A DNA stretch of 64,000 nucleotides from Dyella marensis. Its GTDB lineage: Bacteria > Pseudomonadota > Gammaproteobacteria > Xanthomonadales > Rhodanobacteraceae. The position numbers were made by a program, and so were the translations under genes. Below, piece by piece: positions 53,757-63,458 of this stretch. The stretch is from contig NZ_FONH01000004.1 of the NCBI RefSeq assembly GCF_900112865.1, positions 143,122-207,121 on the forward strand. Direction: 5' to 3'. Every line of letters begins with the position of its first letter. Positions within the stretch are counted from its first letter, which is position 1. A model generated the notes under the pieces. It saw only the letters and a list, made by a program, of their open reading frames with translations, was not told where the DNA came from and made no database searches.

Positions 53757-53945
53757 TCAGCGCAGCGCGGTATAGATCAGCGCGAAGACCAGGCTGGCCG
53801 CCACGCACACCACGAACCAGAAACCGCGGTTGTCCTTGTGCCACACCGGCGGCGCGCCATCGTCGCCCGCGCGGGGCTTGGCGGCGGCACCGGGTGCCGA
53901 GGCGCGGTTGCCGGGTTCGGCCACCATGTACTTGCGCTTGCTCAT
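53757..53945 (-). CDS. Small single-span membrane protein
   Basis: A 62-residue protein. A basic N-terminus (MSKRKYMVAEPGNRAS) and polar Ala/Gly/Asp-rich stretch are followed by one membrane segment (GFWFVVCVAASLVFALIYTAL). It has no recognised family. The ATG at 53945 has a strong GGGGGA site and codon use typical of the window. The longer frame from 54017 is unlikely. It sits between a REP element and miaA, which is divergent. Confidence 0.7.
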   Translation of the reverse strand: MSKRKYMVAEPGNRASAPGAAAKPRAGDDGAPPVWHKDNRGFWFVVCVAASLVFALIYTALR

Positions 53946-54151
53946 TCGATACTTCCCCCCGTTCTGCTTATCTCGGCGGTTCGCTGTGGTTGACCACGGT
54001 GCGATCATGCAAGACACCGTGATTGTCGTTCAAAATGTGAAGCAAGGCACGTGCCCATTCCGTCCAAATGGCGTTGCGTTGCCGTTGGGCGGCAAATCCG
54101 CTGCATGACAGCCTGACCCTGCACGTCACCTTGAGCCCCCCGGAAGCCTAC

Positions 54152-55171
54152 ATGCCTGTCGACTCGCGTCACCCTGGCATTTTCTTGATGGGCCCTACGG
54201 CCTCGGGCAAGACGGCGCTCGCGTGCGCGCTGAGCAAGCAATTTCCGGTCGAACTGGTAAGCGTGGATTCCGCGCTGGTGTACCGCGGCCTGGACATCGG
54301 CGCGGCCAAGCCGGATGCAGCCACGCTGGCGCGCTATCCGCACGCGCTGATCGATATCCGCGATCCGGCCGAGCCGTATTCGGCGGCGGATTTCCGCGCC
54401 GACGCCCTGCAGGCGATGAAAGACATCACCGCGCGCGGCAAGGTTCCTCTGCTGGTCGGCGGCACGGGCCTGTATTTCCGCGCGCTGCAACAAGGCTTGT
54501 CACAATTGCCGGAAGCCGACCCGGCGATCCGCGAGCGGCTCGCCGCCCAGGCCGGCGTGATCGGGTGGCCGGCATTGCACGAGCGCCTGCGCGAGGCGGA
54601 CCCCGCCGCCGCGGCGCGCATCGGGCCTAACGACGCGCAGCGCATCCAGCGCGCGCTGGAGGTGATCGAGCTCACCGGCCGCCCCTTGTCCGAACAGCAG
54701 CGCGGCGGCAGCGGCGAGCGCTTCCCCTGGCGCGTGCTGAAACTGGCCCTGCTGCCGGTGGACCGCGCGCCGCTGCACGGACGCATCGCCGAGCGCTTCG
54801 ACGCCATGCTGCGCGACGGTTTCCTCGACGAGATGCGCGGCCTGCGCGCCCGCGGCGACCTGCATCCGGATCTGCCCTCGATGCGCGCGGTCGGTTACCG
54901 GCAGGCCTGGGAGCATCTGGACGGGCTGACCGATGCGGCCGCGTTCCGCGACCGCGGCATCTTCGCCACCCGCCAGCTGGCCAAGCGCCAGATCACCTGG
55001 CTGCGCGGCGAGCTGGATGCGCGGACGTTCGATCCCGACCGGCCGGGCCTGGAGGCCCGGGTCGTCGATGCGCTGGAGCTGTTCCTGGGGACTTCGCGCC
55101 GGGGGTTTTCGCGACCGGGTTCGCGCTTCCCCGGAAGCCTGTACGAAACCGTTTCACCCGCTCGCGAATAG
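54152..55171 (+). CDS. miaA: tRNA dimethylallyltransferase
   Basis: A 339-residue P-loop enzyme adding a dimethylallyl group to A37 of UNN-reading tRNAs. Evidence: [15 protein letters not shown] (Walker A), [19 protein letters not shown] (DSxQVYxxxDIGTAKP type), [41 protein letters not shown], and [17 protein letters not shown]. The C-terminal tail after LELFLG is about 20 residues longer than usual ([16 protein letters not shown]). It heads the conserved miaA-hfq-hflX-hflK-hflC block. Confidence 0.96.
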   Translation: MPVDSRHPGIFLMGPTASGKTALACALSKQFPVELVSVDSALVYRGLDIGAAKPDAATLARYPHALIDIRDPAEPYSAADFRADALQAMKDITARGKVPLLVGGTGLYFRALQQGLSQLPEADPAIRERLAAQAGVIGWPALHERLREADPAAAARIGPNDAQRIQRALEVIELTGRPLSEQQRGGSGERFPWRVLKLALLPVDRAPLHGRIAERFDAMLRDGFLDEMRGLRARGDLHPDLPSMRAVGYRQAWEHLDGLTDAAAFRDRGIFATRQLAKRQITWLRGELDARTFDPDRPGLEARVVDALELFLGTSRRGFSRPGSRFPGSLYETVSPARE

Positions 55172-55272
55172 CCTTTCATCAACGATTTAAAAGTGGTTAA
55201 TATTCCGGGGCCTTGGGCCGGGGCGCGCGAGCGTCTTTTATCCGGCCCGTCCGATGCGAGGGGAGAACAACA

Positions 55273-55539
55273 ATGTCCAAAGGGCAATCTTTGCAAGATC
55301 CGTTTTTGAACGCTTTGCGCCGCGAGCGCGTCCCGGTTGCCATCTACCTGGTCAACGGCATCAAGCTGCAGGGCACGATCGAGTCGTTCGACCAGTTCGT
55401 GGTGCTGCTGCGCAACCAGGTCAGCCAGATGGTCTACAAGCACGCCATTTCCACCGTGGTGCCCAGCCGCAACGTGCGGATGGGGACCGGCCACGAGGGC
55501 CACGTCGAGGCTACGGCGGCGCCCGAAACGGAAGGTTGA
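55273..55539 (+). CDS. hfq: RNA chaperone Hfq
   Basis: An 88-residue Sm-like protein that pairs small RNAs with mRNAs. Evidence: [20 protein letters not shown] (Sm1), [21 protein letters not shown], and the Sm2 motif [13 protein letters not shown] short acidic C-terminal tail follows. A GGGAG ribosome site lies before the ATG at 55273. It is 101 bases after miaA, an AT-richer gap (TTAATATT near 55197) that may hold an internal promoter. Confidence 0.98.
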   Translation: MSKGQSLQDPFLNALRRERVPVAIYLVNGIKLQGTIESFDQFVVLLRNQVSQMVYKHAISTVVPSRNVRMGTGHEGHVEATAAPETEG

Positions 55540-55704
55540 AACGGGCCTGGAATGACCCATGTGTCAGGAGGCGGCGGGGCTTGAGCTCCCGCCGCTTGGT
55601 CGTTGCCGACCCCGCGGCCGCCCGCGCCGCTACACTCTGCCTTTGCCCCTCTCGCGGCCATCCGGCCCGAGGCCGGGCCCACACGCACAGGTCATTCCGC
55701 ATCC

Positions 55705-57012
55705 GTGTTCGATAGACAAAAGAAAGGCGAGCGCGCCGTCCTGGTGCTCCCGCATTCCCGTGGCGAGGGCGACACCGTCCGCCGCGCCGAGGAATTCACC
55801 GAGCTGGTGAAGTCCGCCGGCGCCGAAGTGCTGGGCAGCATCGCGGCCCGCGTCGAGGATCCGAACCCGCGCTTCTACATCGGTTCCGGTAAGGCCGACG
55901 AGGTCGCCGAGATGGTGCGCGCGCTCGAGGCCGACCTGGTGCTGGTGGACCACACCCTCAGCCCGGTGCAGGAGCGCAACCTCGAAAAGCACCTGAAGAC
56001 CCGCGTGGTCGACCGCGCCGGCCTGATCCTGGACATCTTCGCCCAGCGCGCCCGCTCGCACGAAGGCAAGCTGGAAGTGGAGCTGGCCCAGCTCAAGCAC
56101 GTCGCCACCCGCCTGGTGCGCGGCTGGACCCACCTGGACGCCCAGCGCGGCGGCGCCATCGGCAACCGCGGCCCGGGCGAGACCCAGCTGGAAACCGACC
56201 GCCGCCTGCTCGCCGAGCGGGTGAAGATGCTGAGCAAGCGCCTGGAAAAAGTGCAGGTGCAGCGCACCCAGCAGCGCCGCGCGCGCCTGCGCAACACGGT
56301 GCCGCGGGTGGCCCTGGTGGGCTACACCAACGCCGGCAAGTCCACGCTGTTCAATGCATTGACCTCCGGCGAGGTGTTCGCCGCCGACCTGCTGTTCGCC
56401 ACGCTGGATCCCACCGTGCGCAAGCTGGACGACCTCAGTTGCGGCCCCACCGTGCTGGCCGATACCGTCGGTTTCATCCGCGACCTGCCGCATGACCTGG
56501 TGGCGGCTTTCCGCGCCACCCTGGCCGAGGCGCGCGACGCCGACCTGCTGCTGCATGTGAGCGACGCCGCCGATGAGGAGCGCGAGTACCTGCACAAGGT
56601 GGTCGACGGCGTGCTGGAGGAGATCGACGCCGGCGATGTGCCGCAGCTGCGGGTGATGAACAAGATCGACCTGGCCGGCACCGAGCCGCGCATCGACCGC
56701 AACGACGAAGGCCGCCCGGTCACGGTGTGGCTGTCCGCCGCCACGGGGCAGGGCCTGGACCTGCTGCGCCAGGCGCTGGGCGAACTGCTCGGCGGCGAGC
56801 GCGTGCAGTCCGAGCTGCGCCTGCCGCTCACCGCCGGCCGCCTGCATGCGCGGCTCAAGGCGGTCGGCGCCATCGCCAGCGAGAACGTGGACGAGGAAGG
56901 CTGGCGCCTGCGCATCGACGCGCCGCGCAGCGTGATCGCCCCGCTCAGCGGCGGCAGCCTGGCCGAGGCGGACCTGCTGCGCGGCCTGCTCGGGGAGCCC
57001 GGCGAAGCCTGA
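55705..57012 (+). CDS. hflX: Ribosome-associated GTPase HflX
   Basis: A 435-residue GTPase that splits stalled or heat-damaged ribosomes. The N-terminal HflX domain has DPNPRFYIGSGKADEVAEM, LSPVQERNLEKHL and RGPGETQLETDRR. The G domain has G1 GYTNAGKSTLFNAL, G3 DTVGFIRDLP and G4 NKID. I chose the GTG at 55705 to give MFDRQKKGERAVLV, the family N-terminus; an ATG at 55603 would add an unrelated Pro-rich leader. It ends ten bases before a REP element that separates it from hflK. Confidence 0.95.
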   Translation: MFDRQKKGERAVLVLPHSRGEGDTVRRAEEFTELVKSAGAEVLGSIAARVEDPNPRFYIGSGKADEVAEMVRALEADLVLVDHTLSPVQERNLEKHLKTRVVDRAGLILDIFAQRARSHEGKLEVELAQLKHVATRLVRGWTHLDAQRGGAIGNRGPGETQLETDRRLLAERVKMLSKRLEKVQVQRTQQRRARLRNTVPRVALVGYTNAGKSTLFNALTSGEVFAADLLFATLDPTVRKLDDLSCGPTVLADTVGFIRDLPHDLVAAFRATLAEARDADLLLHVSDAADEEREYLHKVVDGVLEEIDAGDVPQLRVMNKIDLAGTEPRIDRNDEGRPVTVWLSAATGQGLDLLRQALGELLGGERVQSELRLPLTAGRLHARLKAVGAIASENVDEEGWRLRIDAPRSVIAPLSGGSLAEADLLRGLLGEPGEA

Positions 57013-57021
57013 TGGAGCGAG

Positions 57022-57107
57022 GTAGGTTGGGGTGAGCAAAGCGAACCCCAACGTGGCGCTTCGCTGCGCCGCCTTAGTTGGGGTTCGCTCTGCTCACCCC
57101 GACCTAC
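57022..57107. repeat. GTAG-REP element between hflX and hflK
   Basis: 86 bp, from GTAGGTTGGGGTGAGCAAAGCG to CGCTCTGCTCACCCCGACCTAC, with one mismatch in the final arm. The remaining 190 bases before hflK contain an extended -10, TGCTAGAAT, at 57162-57169. Confidence 0.9.
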
Positions 57108-57160
57108 GCCATGGGATACACCATTCGATGAGGCGGGGCGGGCCTTCGCTCGCCTGCCTC

Positions 57161-57169
57161 TGCTAGAAT
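57161..57169 (+). promoter_or_regulatory. Candidate internal promoter for hflK-hflC-purA
   Basis: An extended -10 TGCTAGAAT with no good -35, 131 bases before hflK and just after the REP element. It would allow transcription of the distal genes independently of hflX. Confidence 0.45.
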
Positions 57170-57299
57170 GCCCGCTGTTTGTGCCGCTTCCCTGCCGGGC
57201 GGAACCTTGCCCGGACGCGACTCGCCACCATGATGCTTTCCGACCAAGGTGTTTCCGGCCATCGATGCCGGCCTCCCAGCGGCCTCAAGGAGACTGACA

Positions 57300-58451
57300 A
57301 TGGCCTGGAACGAACCCGGTAACGGGCAACGTGACCCCTGGGGCAAGCCTCGCCAGACGCCCGGCAAGTCCGGCCTGGACGATGCGTTCAAGCAGCTGAA
57401 GAACCGGCTGTCGCGCCTCGGCGGCGGCCCCGGCGGCCTGCTCACCATCGTGCTGGCCCTGCTGCTGGCCTCGCTGCTGCTCAGCAGCGCCACCGTCGTC
57501 GACGCCCGCCAGGCCGGCGTGGTGCTGCGCTTCGGCCAGTACGCGCGCACGCTCGGCCCGGGCTTCCACTTCAAGCTGCCGCGTCCGTTCGAGACGGTCA
57601 CCAAGGTCAGCACGACCGAGGTGCGCTCGGTTTCCGACAAGGTGCGCATGCTGACCAGCGACGAGAACATCATCTCGGTCGACTTCAACGTGCAGTACCA
57701 GGTGTCGGACGCGCGCAAGTTCCTGTTCTCGCTCAGCGGCCAGCCGGAAGACACGCTGCGCCAGGCGGCCGAGGCCGCGGTGCGCTCGGTGGTCGGCGCC
57801 AATGTGATGGACAACATCCTCACCAGCTCCGCCGCCGAGCAGGTCGCCGTGCCCGCCACGCCGACCACCACCGCCGCGCCGGTCGCCGCCGCCCAGGCCG
57901 CGGTCAACCAGGCCTCCGCCGCCGCGCAGGCGCGCGACACGCTGCAGCAGCAGACCCGCGAAATCCTGCAGGCCACGCTGGACAGCTACGACTCCGGCCT
58001 CGCCGTCACTGACGTCAGCTTCCAGAACGTCTCGCCGCCGCAGGAAGTGAAGGATGCCTTCGACGACGTCAACGCCGCGCGCGAAGACAAGCAGGGCACC
58101 GAGAACAATGCCCGCGCCTACGCCAGCAAGGTGGTGCCGGAAGCGCGCGGCGAAGCCTCGCGCATCGCCGCCCAGGCGCAGGGCTATTCGGCCGAGCGTG
58201 TGGCCCGCGCCACCGGCGACGCCGACCGCTTCAACCTCATCCTCAAGGAATACCGCGGCGCGCCCGAAGTGACCCGCCGCCGCCTGTGGCTGGAAACCGT
58301 CGAGGACGTGATGTCCAACAATCCCAAGGTGCTGGACGGCACCGGTGGCCGCAACATGATCTATCTGCCGCTGGACCGCGCCGCCGTGCGCGACCTGCCG
58401 GGCGTAGGCACGGTGGCGCCGGCCGCCGACTCGGGCAAGGAGAAGCAGTGA
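57300..58451 (+). CDS. hflK: HflK, FtsH-regulating SPFH membrane protein
   Basis: A 383-residue inner-membrane SPFH/prohibitin-family protein that forms a complex with HflC around the FtsH protease. The N-terminus is Gly/Pro-rich. One membrane segment (LLTIVLALLLASLLLSSATVV, about 48-68) is followed by SPFH sequence QAGVVLRFGQYARTLGPGFHFKLP and VDFNVQYQVSDARKFLFS. An Ala-rich insertion (about 180-220, TPTTTAAPVAAAQAAVNQAS) interrupts the domain where E. coli HflK has none. AAGGAGA precedes the ATG. The hflC start overlaps the stop by one base. Confidence 0.94.
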   Translation: MAWNEPGNGQRDPWGKPRQTPGKSGLDDAFKQLKNRLSRLGGGPGGLLTIVLALLLASLLLSSATVVDARQAGVVLRFGQYARTLGPGFHFKLPRPFETVTKVSTTEVRSVSDKVRMLTSDENIISVDFNVQYQVSDARKFLFSLSGQPEDTLRQAAEAAVRSVVGANVMDNILTSSAAEQVAVPATPTTTAAPVAAAQAAVNQASAAAQARDTLQQQTREILQATLDSYDSGLAVTDVSFQNVSPPQEVKDAFDDVNAAREDKQGTENNARAYASKVVPEARGEASRIAAQAQGYSAERVARATGDADRFNLILKEYRGAPEVTRRRLWLETVEDVMSNNPKVLDGTGGRNMIYLPLDRAAVRDLPGVGTVAPAADSGKEKQ

Positions 58452-59317
58452 TGAAATTCCTCGCCGGCATCCTCGTCGTCGTCGCCGTCCTGCTCGGTTT
58501 CAACAGCGCCTACGTGGTGCACGAAGGGCAGAGCGCCCTGGTGCTGCAGTTCGGCCGCATCGTGCGCACGGGCGACACCCCGGGCCTGCACTTCAAGCTG
58601 CCGCTGATCCAGCAGGCCATCCTGTTCGACAACCGTATCCTCACCCTGGAGGCGCAGCCGGAGCGCTACTTCACCTCCGAGAAGAAGAGCGTCAACGTCG
58701 ATTTCTACGTGAAGTGGCGCATCGCCGACAACGCCGCCTACTACCGCGCCACCGCCGGCGCCGAGCTGCAGGCCGCCAACCGCCTGTCGCCGATCGTGAA
58801 AGATGCCCTGCGCTTCGAGTTCAACGGCCGCACCCTGCAGGAACTGATCGCCGGCGGCCGCAAGGACATCACCGAGCGCGTGCGCAGGCAGACCGACGCC
58901 ACCGCGCGCAAGAGCCTCGGCATCGCCGTGGTCGACGTGCGCATCAAGCGCATCGACCTGCCGGACGAAGTGAGCGAGTCGGTTTACAAGCGCATGCGCG
59001 CCGAGCGCCTGCAGCTGGCCAACGAATTGCGCTCCACCGGCCGCCAGGCCGCCGAAACCATCCAGGCCGACGCCGACCGCCAGGGCCAGGTGATCCGTGC
59101 CGAAGCCGAACGCGACGCGGCCAAGATCCGCGGCGAAGGCGACGCGCAGGCCGCGGCGATCTACGCGCAGGCTTACGGGCAGGATCCGGAGTTCTTCGCG
59201 TTCTATCGAAGCCTCGGCGCGTACCGTAAGTCCTTCGACGACGGCAAGGGCGTGCTGGTGCTGAAGCCGGATTCGGAGTTCCTGAAGTATTTCAACGACG
59301 GCGCCAGCAAGCGCTGA
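58451..59317 (+). CDS. hflC: HflC, partner of HflK
   Basis: A 288-residue SPFH protein with an N-terminal membrane anchor (LAGILVVVAVLLGFNSAYVV). Features: EGQSALVLQFGRIVRTGDTPG, GLHFKLPLIQQAILFDNRIL, KKSVNVDFYVKWRIADNAAYY, and the long helix ERDAAKIRGEGDAQAAAIYA. It ends with YRSLGAYRKSF and VLKPDSEFLKYF, as in the family. ATG overlaps the hflK TGA by one base, indicating translational coupling. Confidence 0.96.
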   Translation: MKFLAGILVVVAVLLGFNSAYVVHEGQSALVLQFGRIVRTGDTPGLHFKLPLIQQAILFDNRILTLEAQPERYFTSEKKSVNVDFYVKWRIADNAAYYRATAGAELQAANRLSPIVKDALRFEFNGRTLQELIAGGRKDITERVRRQTDATARKSLGIAVVDVRIKRIDLPDEVSESVYKRMRAERLQLANELRSTGRQAAETIQADADRQGQVIRAEAERDAAKIRGEGDAQAAAIYAQAYGQDPEFFAFYRSLGAYRKSFDDGKGVLVLKPDSEFLKYFNDGASKR

Positions 59318-59328
59318 GGCCGTCGGGC

Positions 59329-60886
<1,558 letters not shown>

Positions 60887-60908
60887 GCCGGTTCTGTCGC
60901 GCAATGAA

Positions 60909-60936
60909 AGAGCCCCGCATCGCGGGGCTTTTTTTT
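60909..60936 (+). terminator. Intrinsic terminator of purA
   Basis: Stem AGCCCCGC, 3-base loop and arm GCGGGGCT (60911-60929) are followed by TTTTTTT. Confidence 0.95.
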
Positions 60937-61093
60937 GAACTCGCTCAAGGGGTTTTCCCGTCGAGCTTGCCATAGGGAAGAAGGCGCAACCGCCGCCTCC
61001 TTCATCACGCCGTCCCATTATCGCTACGCCGCTTGCACGCCATGCTGACTGCGCAGGCCTGACCATGTGCGCTCTGCAGCAGGAGCGGATGTC

Positions 61094-61552
61094 ATGGCTA
61101 ACGCAGACAACGAACACTCCGGTCGCGGTGCCGCAGCGCATCGCGGCAACCAGGGCGAAGACGGCATCGATGATCGGGTGACGAAGAAAGAGCGGCGTGA
61201 GCCCGATCCGGCGGCTGGCGAGCCTGATGAGTCTCAGGGCGGCGAGCCGGTGAGCGTTCCGACCAGACAGCTGCCGCGCGAAGACGGCGATGAAGACGAG
61301 TCGGAATCCGCTGACGACGATGGACAGCACGTGTCGGCTGGCACGCACGCGCGGCCACAGCGGTTGACGCCGGAGCTGGTCGTCGCGCCTGAAGGCGGGG
61401 TCGGCCGGCGCAGCGGCACCGGGCAGGCGAAGACGCATCGGTCGTTCGACGAGAGCGAGGGCAGGCAGTCGCTCGGTCGCCTGATCGATCCGGACAGCGA
61501 ACTGCCGGAGCCGCGCGTGGGCGATAGTTATCAATCCGGCGGAATGCACTGA
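61094..61552 (+). CDS. Acidic, disordered hypothetical protein
   Basis: A 152-residue hydrophilic protein rich in Gly, Asp, Glu, Arg and Ser, with no membrane segment or recognisable domain. Acidic runs such as REDGDEDESESADDDGQ alternate with basic stretches, and it is probably unstructured. The AGGAGCGG site 8 bases before the ATG and the clear stop support a real gene. GC-rich DNA also allows long frames by chance, so I am only moderately confident. It lies alone after the purA terminator. Confidence 0.5.
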   Translation: MANADNEHSGRGAAAHRGNQGEDGIDDRVTKKERREPDPAAGEPDESQGGEPVSVPTRQLPREDGDEDESESADDDGQHVSAGTHARPQRLTPELVVAPEGGVGRRSGTGQAKTHRSFDESEGRQSLGRLIDPDSELPEPRVGDSYQSGGMH

Positions 61553-61766
61553 AGACATGGCGTAACGCGTGCAGGAACCGGATGACGGCATGCCGGCGAT
61601 GCCGCGGGCGGCGGTTCTTGCGCATGGCGCGGTAAGAGCGCGTGAAGACCGACGCGATCCAGTAAGTGAACCCGCTGTGCGCCTCCGCACAAACACAGCT
61701 ATCGGAAGCTTCAATCGGCCGCTGCTTGGCCGCTTTGTGCGCTGGATAGAAGTCGGGGCGGCAAAC

Positions 61767-61966
61767 GCAACCTAAGGTTGCACGCAGCCATGGTCGGCTC
61801 CAGGCGGCCGAAGGTGGTCAGCGGGTCCGGAGTGCTTCATGGCTCTGGCTCGCGCCTGGTTTCTCCCCCTCCGCCACGCGGGCATCGTTACCCGAACGAT
61901 GCCACCCACGCGCGGCGGACCTATTCCGACAGAGGCAGGGTCGTTTCGGCGACCCTGCTTTTTTTT
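61767..61966 (+). ncRNA. Candidate structured small RNA with intrinsic terminator
   Basis: The 480-base gap 61553-62032 has no convincing gene but is rich in structure. In order: a palindrome GCAACC-TAA-GGTTGC (61767-61781); a long-range stem CCAGGCG/CGCCTGG (61800-61806 with 61853-61859); a long interrupted hairpin (61871-61920) with paired arms TCCGCC, CGCG, GGCATCGTT and the loop ACCCG; and a terminator GCAGGGTCG-TTTCGG-CGACCCTGC followed by eight T (61935-61966). The nearest plus-strand gene ends nearly 400 bases upstream, so the terminator probably ends its own transcript. I do not recognise the RNA family and see no clear promoter. Confidence 0.45.
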
Positions 61967-62032
61967 GCAGCGATACGATCAGGTGGCGAACAGGTGCGTC
62001 GCCACCTGCTGCAGCTGCTCACTTCGCCGGTG

Positions 62033-62599
62033 CTATAGCAGCGCCATCATTGGACGGAGCGCCGCTACTGTCGTGGGTAATCCTTGCTCCAGCAAAGTAG
62101 CCAGTACTTCTTCGACGGTCTTTGGCGGCTTCTTCAAGGCCTCGCGCTGACCTTTCACGGCTGCGCAGACGCTCGCTCGCTGCAGGTCGAGCAGATGATG
62201 GATGAATTCGTCGGGATGCTGAGCTTCGATGTCGTAAGGTTTGAGCGCGTCCGCCCAGAAGTCCTTGAGGTTGAACGTGACGATCACGCTCGCGTGGCAT
62301 TTGATCGCCGCGGCAAGCACGTGGCGGTCGTCCGGATCCTTTAGCGTCAGTCCCTCTTCGAGTTGCTCGTAGCCGGACACCAGGCAATCGGGCACGGCCG
62401 CATTCATCAGTTCTCGGGTGCGTTGCAGCGCCTGCGGCTTCAGCTCGGGGCGCCTGGCCAGAATCGAGCGCATCCATTCGTCGTGGATGCGCTCAGTCCA
62501 GCGGGCATGGAACAAGCCGGTGAGCGCGAGGCGCATGAGCAGATCGCGCAAGGGCGCCGGATACAGCACGCAGGCGTCGTAGACCACCGGGAAGGGCAC
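62033..62599 (-). CDS. PIN-domain toxin (probable endoribonuclease)
   Basis: A 188-residue PIN-domain protein. Acidic metal-binding residues are placed as expected: Asp8 in PVVYDACVLYP, Glu41 in RIHDEWMRS, Asp90/Asp91 in LKDPDDRHVLAAAIK, and Asp113 in VTFNLKDFW. PIN toxins cleave RNA, and the target is unknown. A long helical C-terminal extension (about 130-188) follows. The start is GTG (62599), two bases after the antitoxin stop, so translation is coupled. It is the second gene of the pair, the usual order with antitoxin first. Confidence 0.85.
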   Translation of the reverse strand: MPFPVVYDACVLYPAPLRDLLMRLALTGLFHARWTERIHDEWMRSILARRPELKPQALQRTRELMNAAVPDCLVSGYEQLEEGLTLKDPDDRHVLAAAIKCHASVIVTFNLKDFWADALKPYDIEAQHPDEFIHHLLDLQRASVCAAVKGQREALKKPPKTVEEVLATLLEQGLPTTVAALRPMMALL

Positions 62600-62601
62600 G
62601 A

Positions 62602-63057
62602 TCAGTATCCAAGACCCAGTTCCTGCGCCTGCGCAGCCAGTTCGTCCAGCGCGCTCTTGCTCTGTGCATCCCGTTTCTGTCGATAGGCCAGCAGGTCGCT
62701 GGCGTAGATTCGTCGATGCGTTCCGGTCTTATGGAATTCGATCTCTCCGGCTTCGAGCAGAGACACCAGGTACGGCCGCGACACATGGAGGAAGTCGGCC
62801 GCCTGCTGCGTGGTCAGCTCGGCCTTCACCGGAATGATGTTCACGGCTTTTCCCTCGGCCATGTTGGCGAGGATTTCCACCAGCATGCGCAAGGCGGTCA
62901 CGGGCACATCGATGATCTCGTCGCCATCGATGACCTTGATGCGCCGGGTGCCGCCGTCACCGAGGCAGGCCGCCAGCAAGCGGCTGCTGGAACGGGCCGT
63001 TTCGGCTTCTTCGGGGGTCGGGGGCAGGGATGGAGTGGCTTGGCGTGGCGCGGTCAT
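62602..63057 (-). CDS. Excisionase-like HTH antitoxin
   Basis: A 151-residue protein with a polar N-terminus, a central region (VIDGDEIIDVPVTALRMLVE) and a C-terminal MerR/excisionase-type helix-turn-helix (about 80-128; ELTTQQAADFLHVSRPYLVS, HKTGTHRRIYASDLLAYR). This architecture is common in antitoxins paired with PIN toxins. The final Leu/Ala-rich tail would bind the toxin. I chose the ATG at 63057 with GGAGG six bases upstream. The ATG at 63093 with AAGGAG is also possible and adds 12 residues. AT-rich direct repeats upstream suggest autoregulation. Confidence 0.8.
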   Translation of the reverse strand: MTAPRQATPSLPPTPEEAETARSSSRLLAACLGDGGTRRIKVIDGDEIIDVPVTALRMLVEILANMAEGKAVNIIPVKAELTTQQAADFLHVSRPYLVSLLEAGEIEFHKTGTHRRIYASDLLAYRQKRDAQSKSALDELAAQAQELGLGY

Positions 63058-63110
63058 GCGGAGCCTCCAGTCGGCGATGCTGGCGATAGGCATGGCGAAT
63101 TCTGCTCCTT

Positions 63111-63150
63111 AATCGAAATAAGCGCAATATTAGAAATAAACGAAATGGCG
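63111..63150 (-). promoter_or_regulatory. AT-rich promoter/operator of the toxin-antitoxin operon
   Basis: GAAATAA occurs twice, 18 bases apart (63115-63121 and 63133-63139), within CGAAATAAGCG and AGAAATAAACG, and CGAAAT recurs at 63141-63146. A TAATAT -10-like hexamer lies between them on the minus strand. The helical-phase spacing suits binding by the HTH antitoxin. Confidence 0.45.
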
Positions 63151-63458
63151 CGATCTGCGGATGTGTGTCGCCCGTTCAACCGGCGAGGAGGAAGACGTCA
63201 GGCTAAGGGCGCCTTGGTGTGAGGGCGCCCTGTTCGGCTTCAAAGTCGGATGAAATCCTAAGCGCCGCGAGGCCAAACGCCAGTCGGCAAGTTGCCAGCC
63301 ATGACTTCCGGGCCGTGCTACCGCCCGCCACGGGCGGCGACCATCGCCGGGACTGGCCAGACCTAGGGGAGCTTCGTCCGGCCCATCCATCCATGTACTT
63401 TCCGGCTCCCCCGCCGGACCCCATGCTTTCACCCAAAGCTTTCACCCAAGGAGCTGAC
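63151..63458. other. Intergenic region before the M1 aminopeptidase
   Basis: No gene seen. It holds a hairpin AGGGCGCC...GGCGCCCT (63206-63231) and a short direct repeat GCTTTCACCCAA (63425-63436 and 63438-63449) just before the aminopeptidase ribosome site. The promoter should lie here but is not obvious. Confidence 0.5.

Noticed and set aside
61569-62038. Small open frames across the candidate small RNA
   Set aside because: No ribosome sites, poor composition, and they run through the terminator hairpin.
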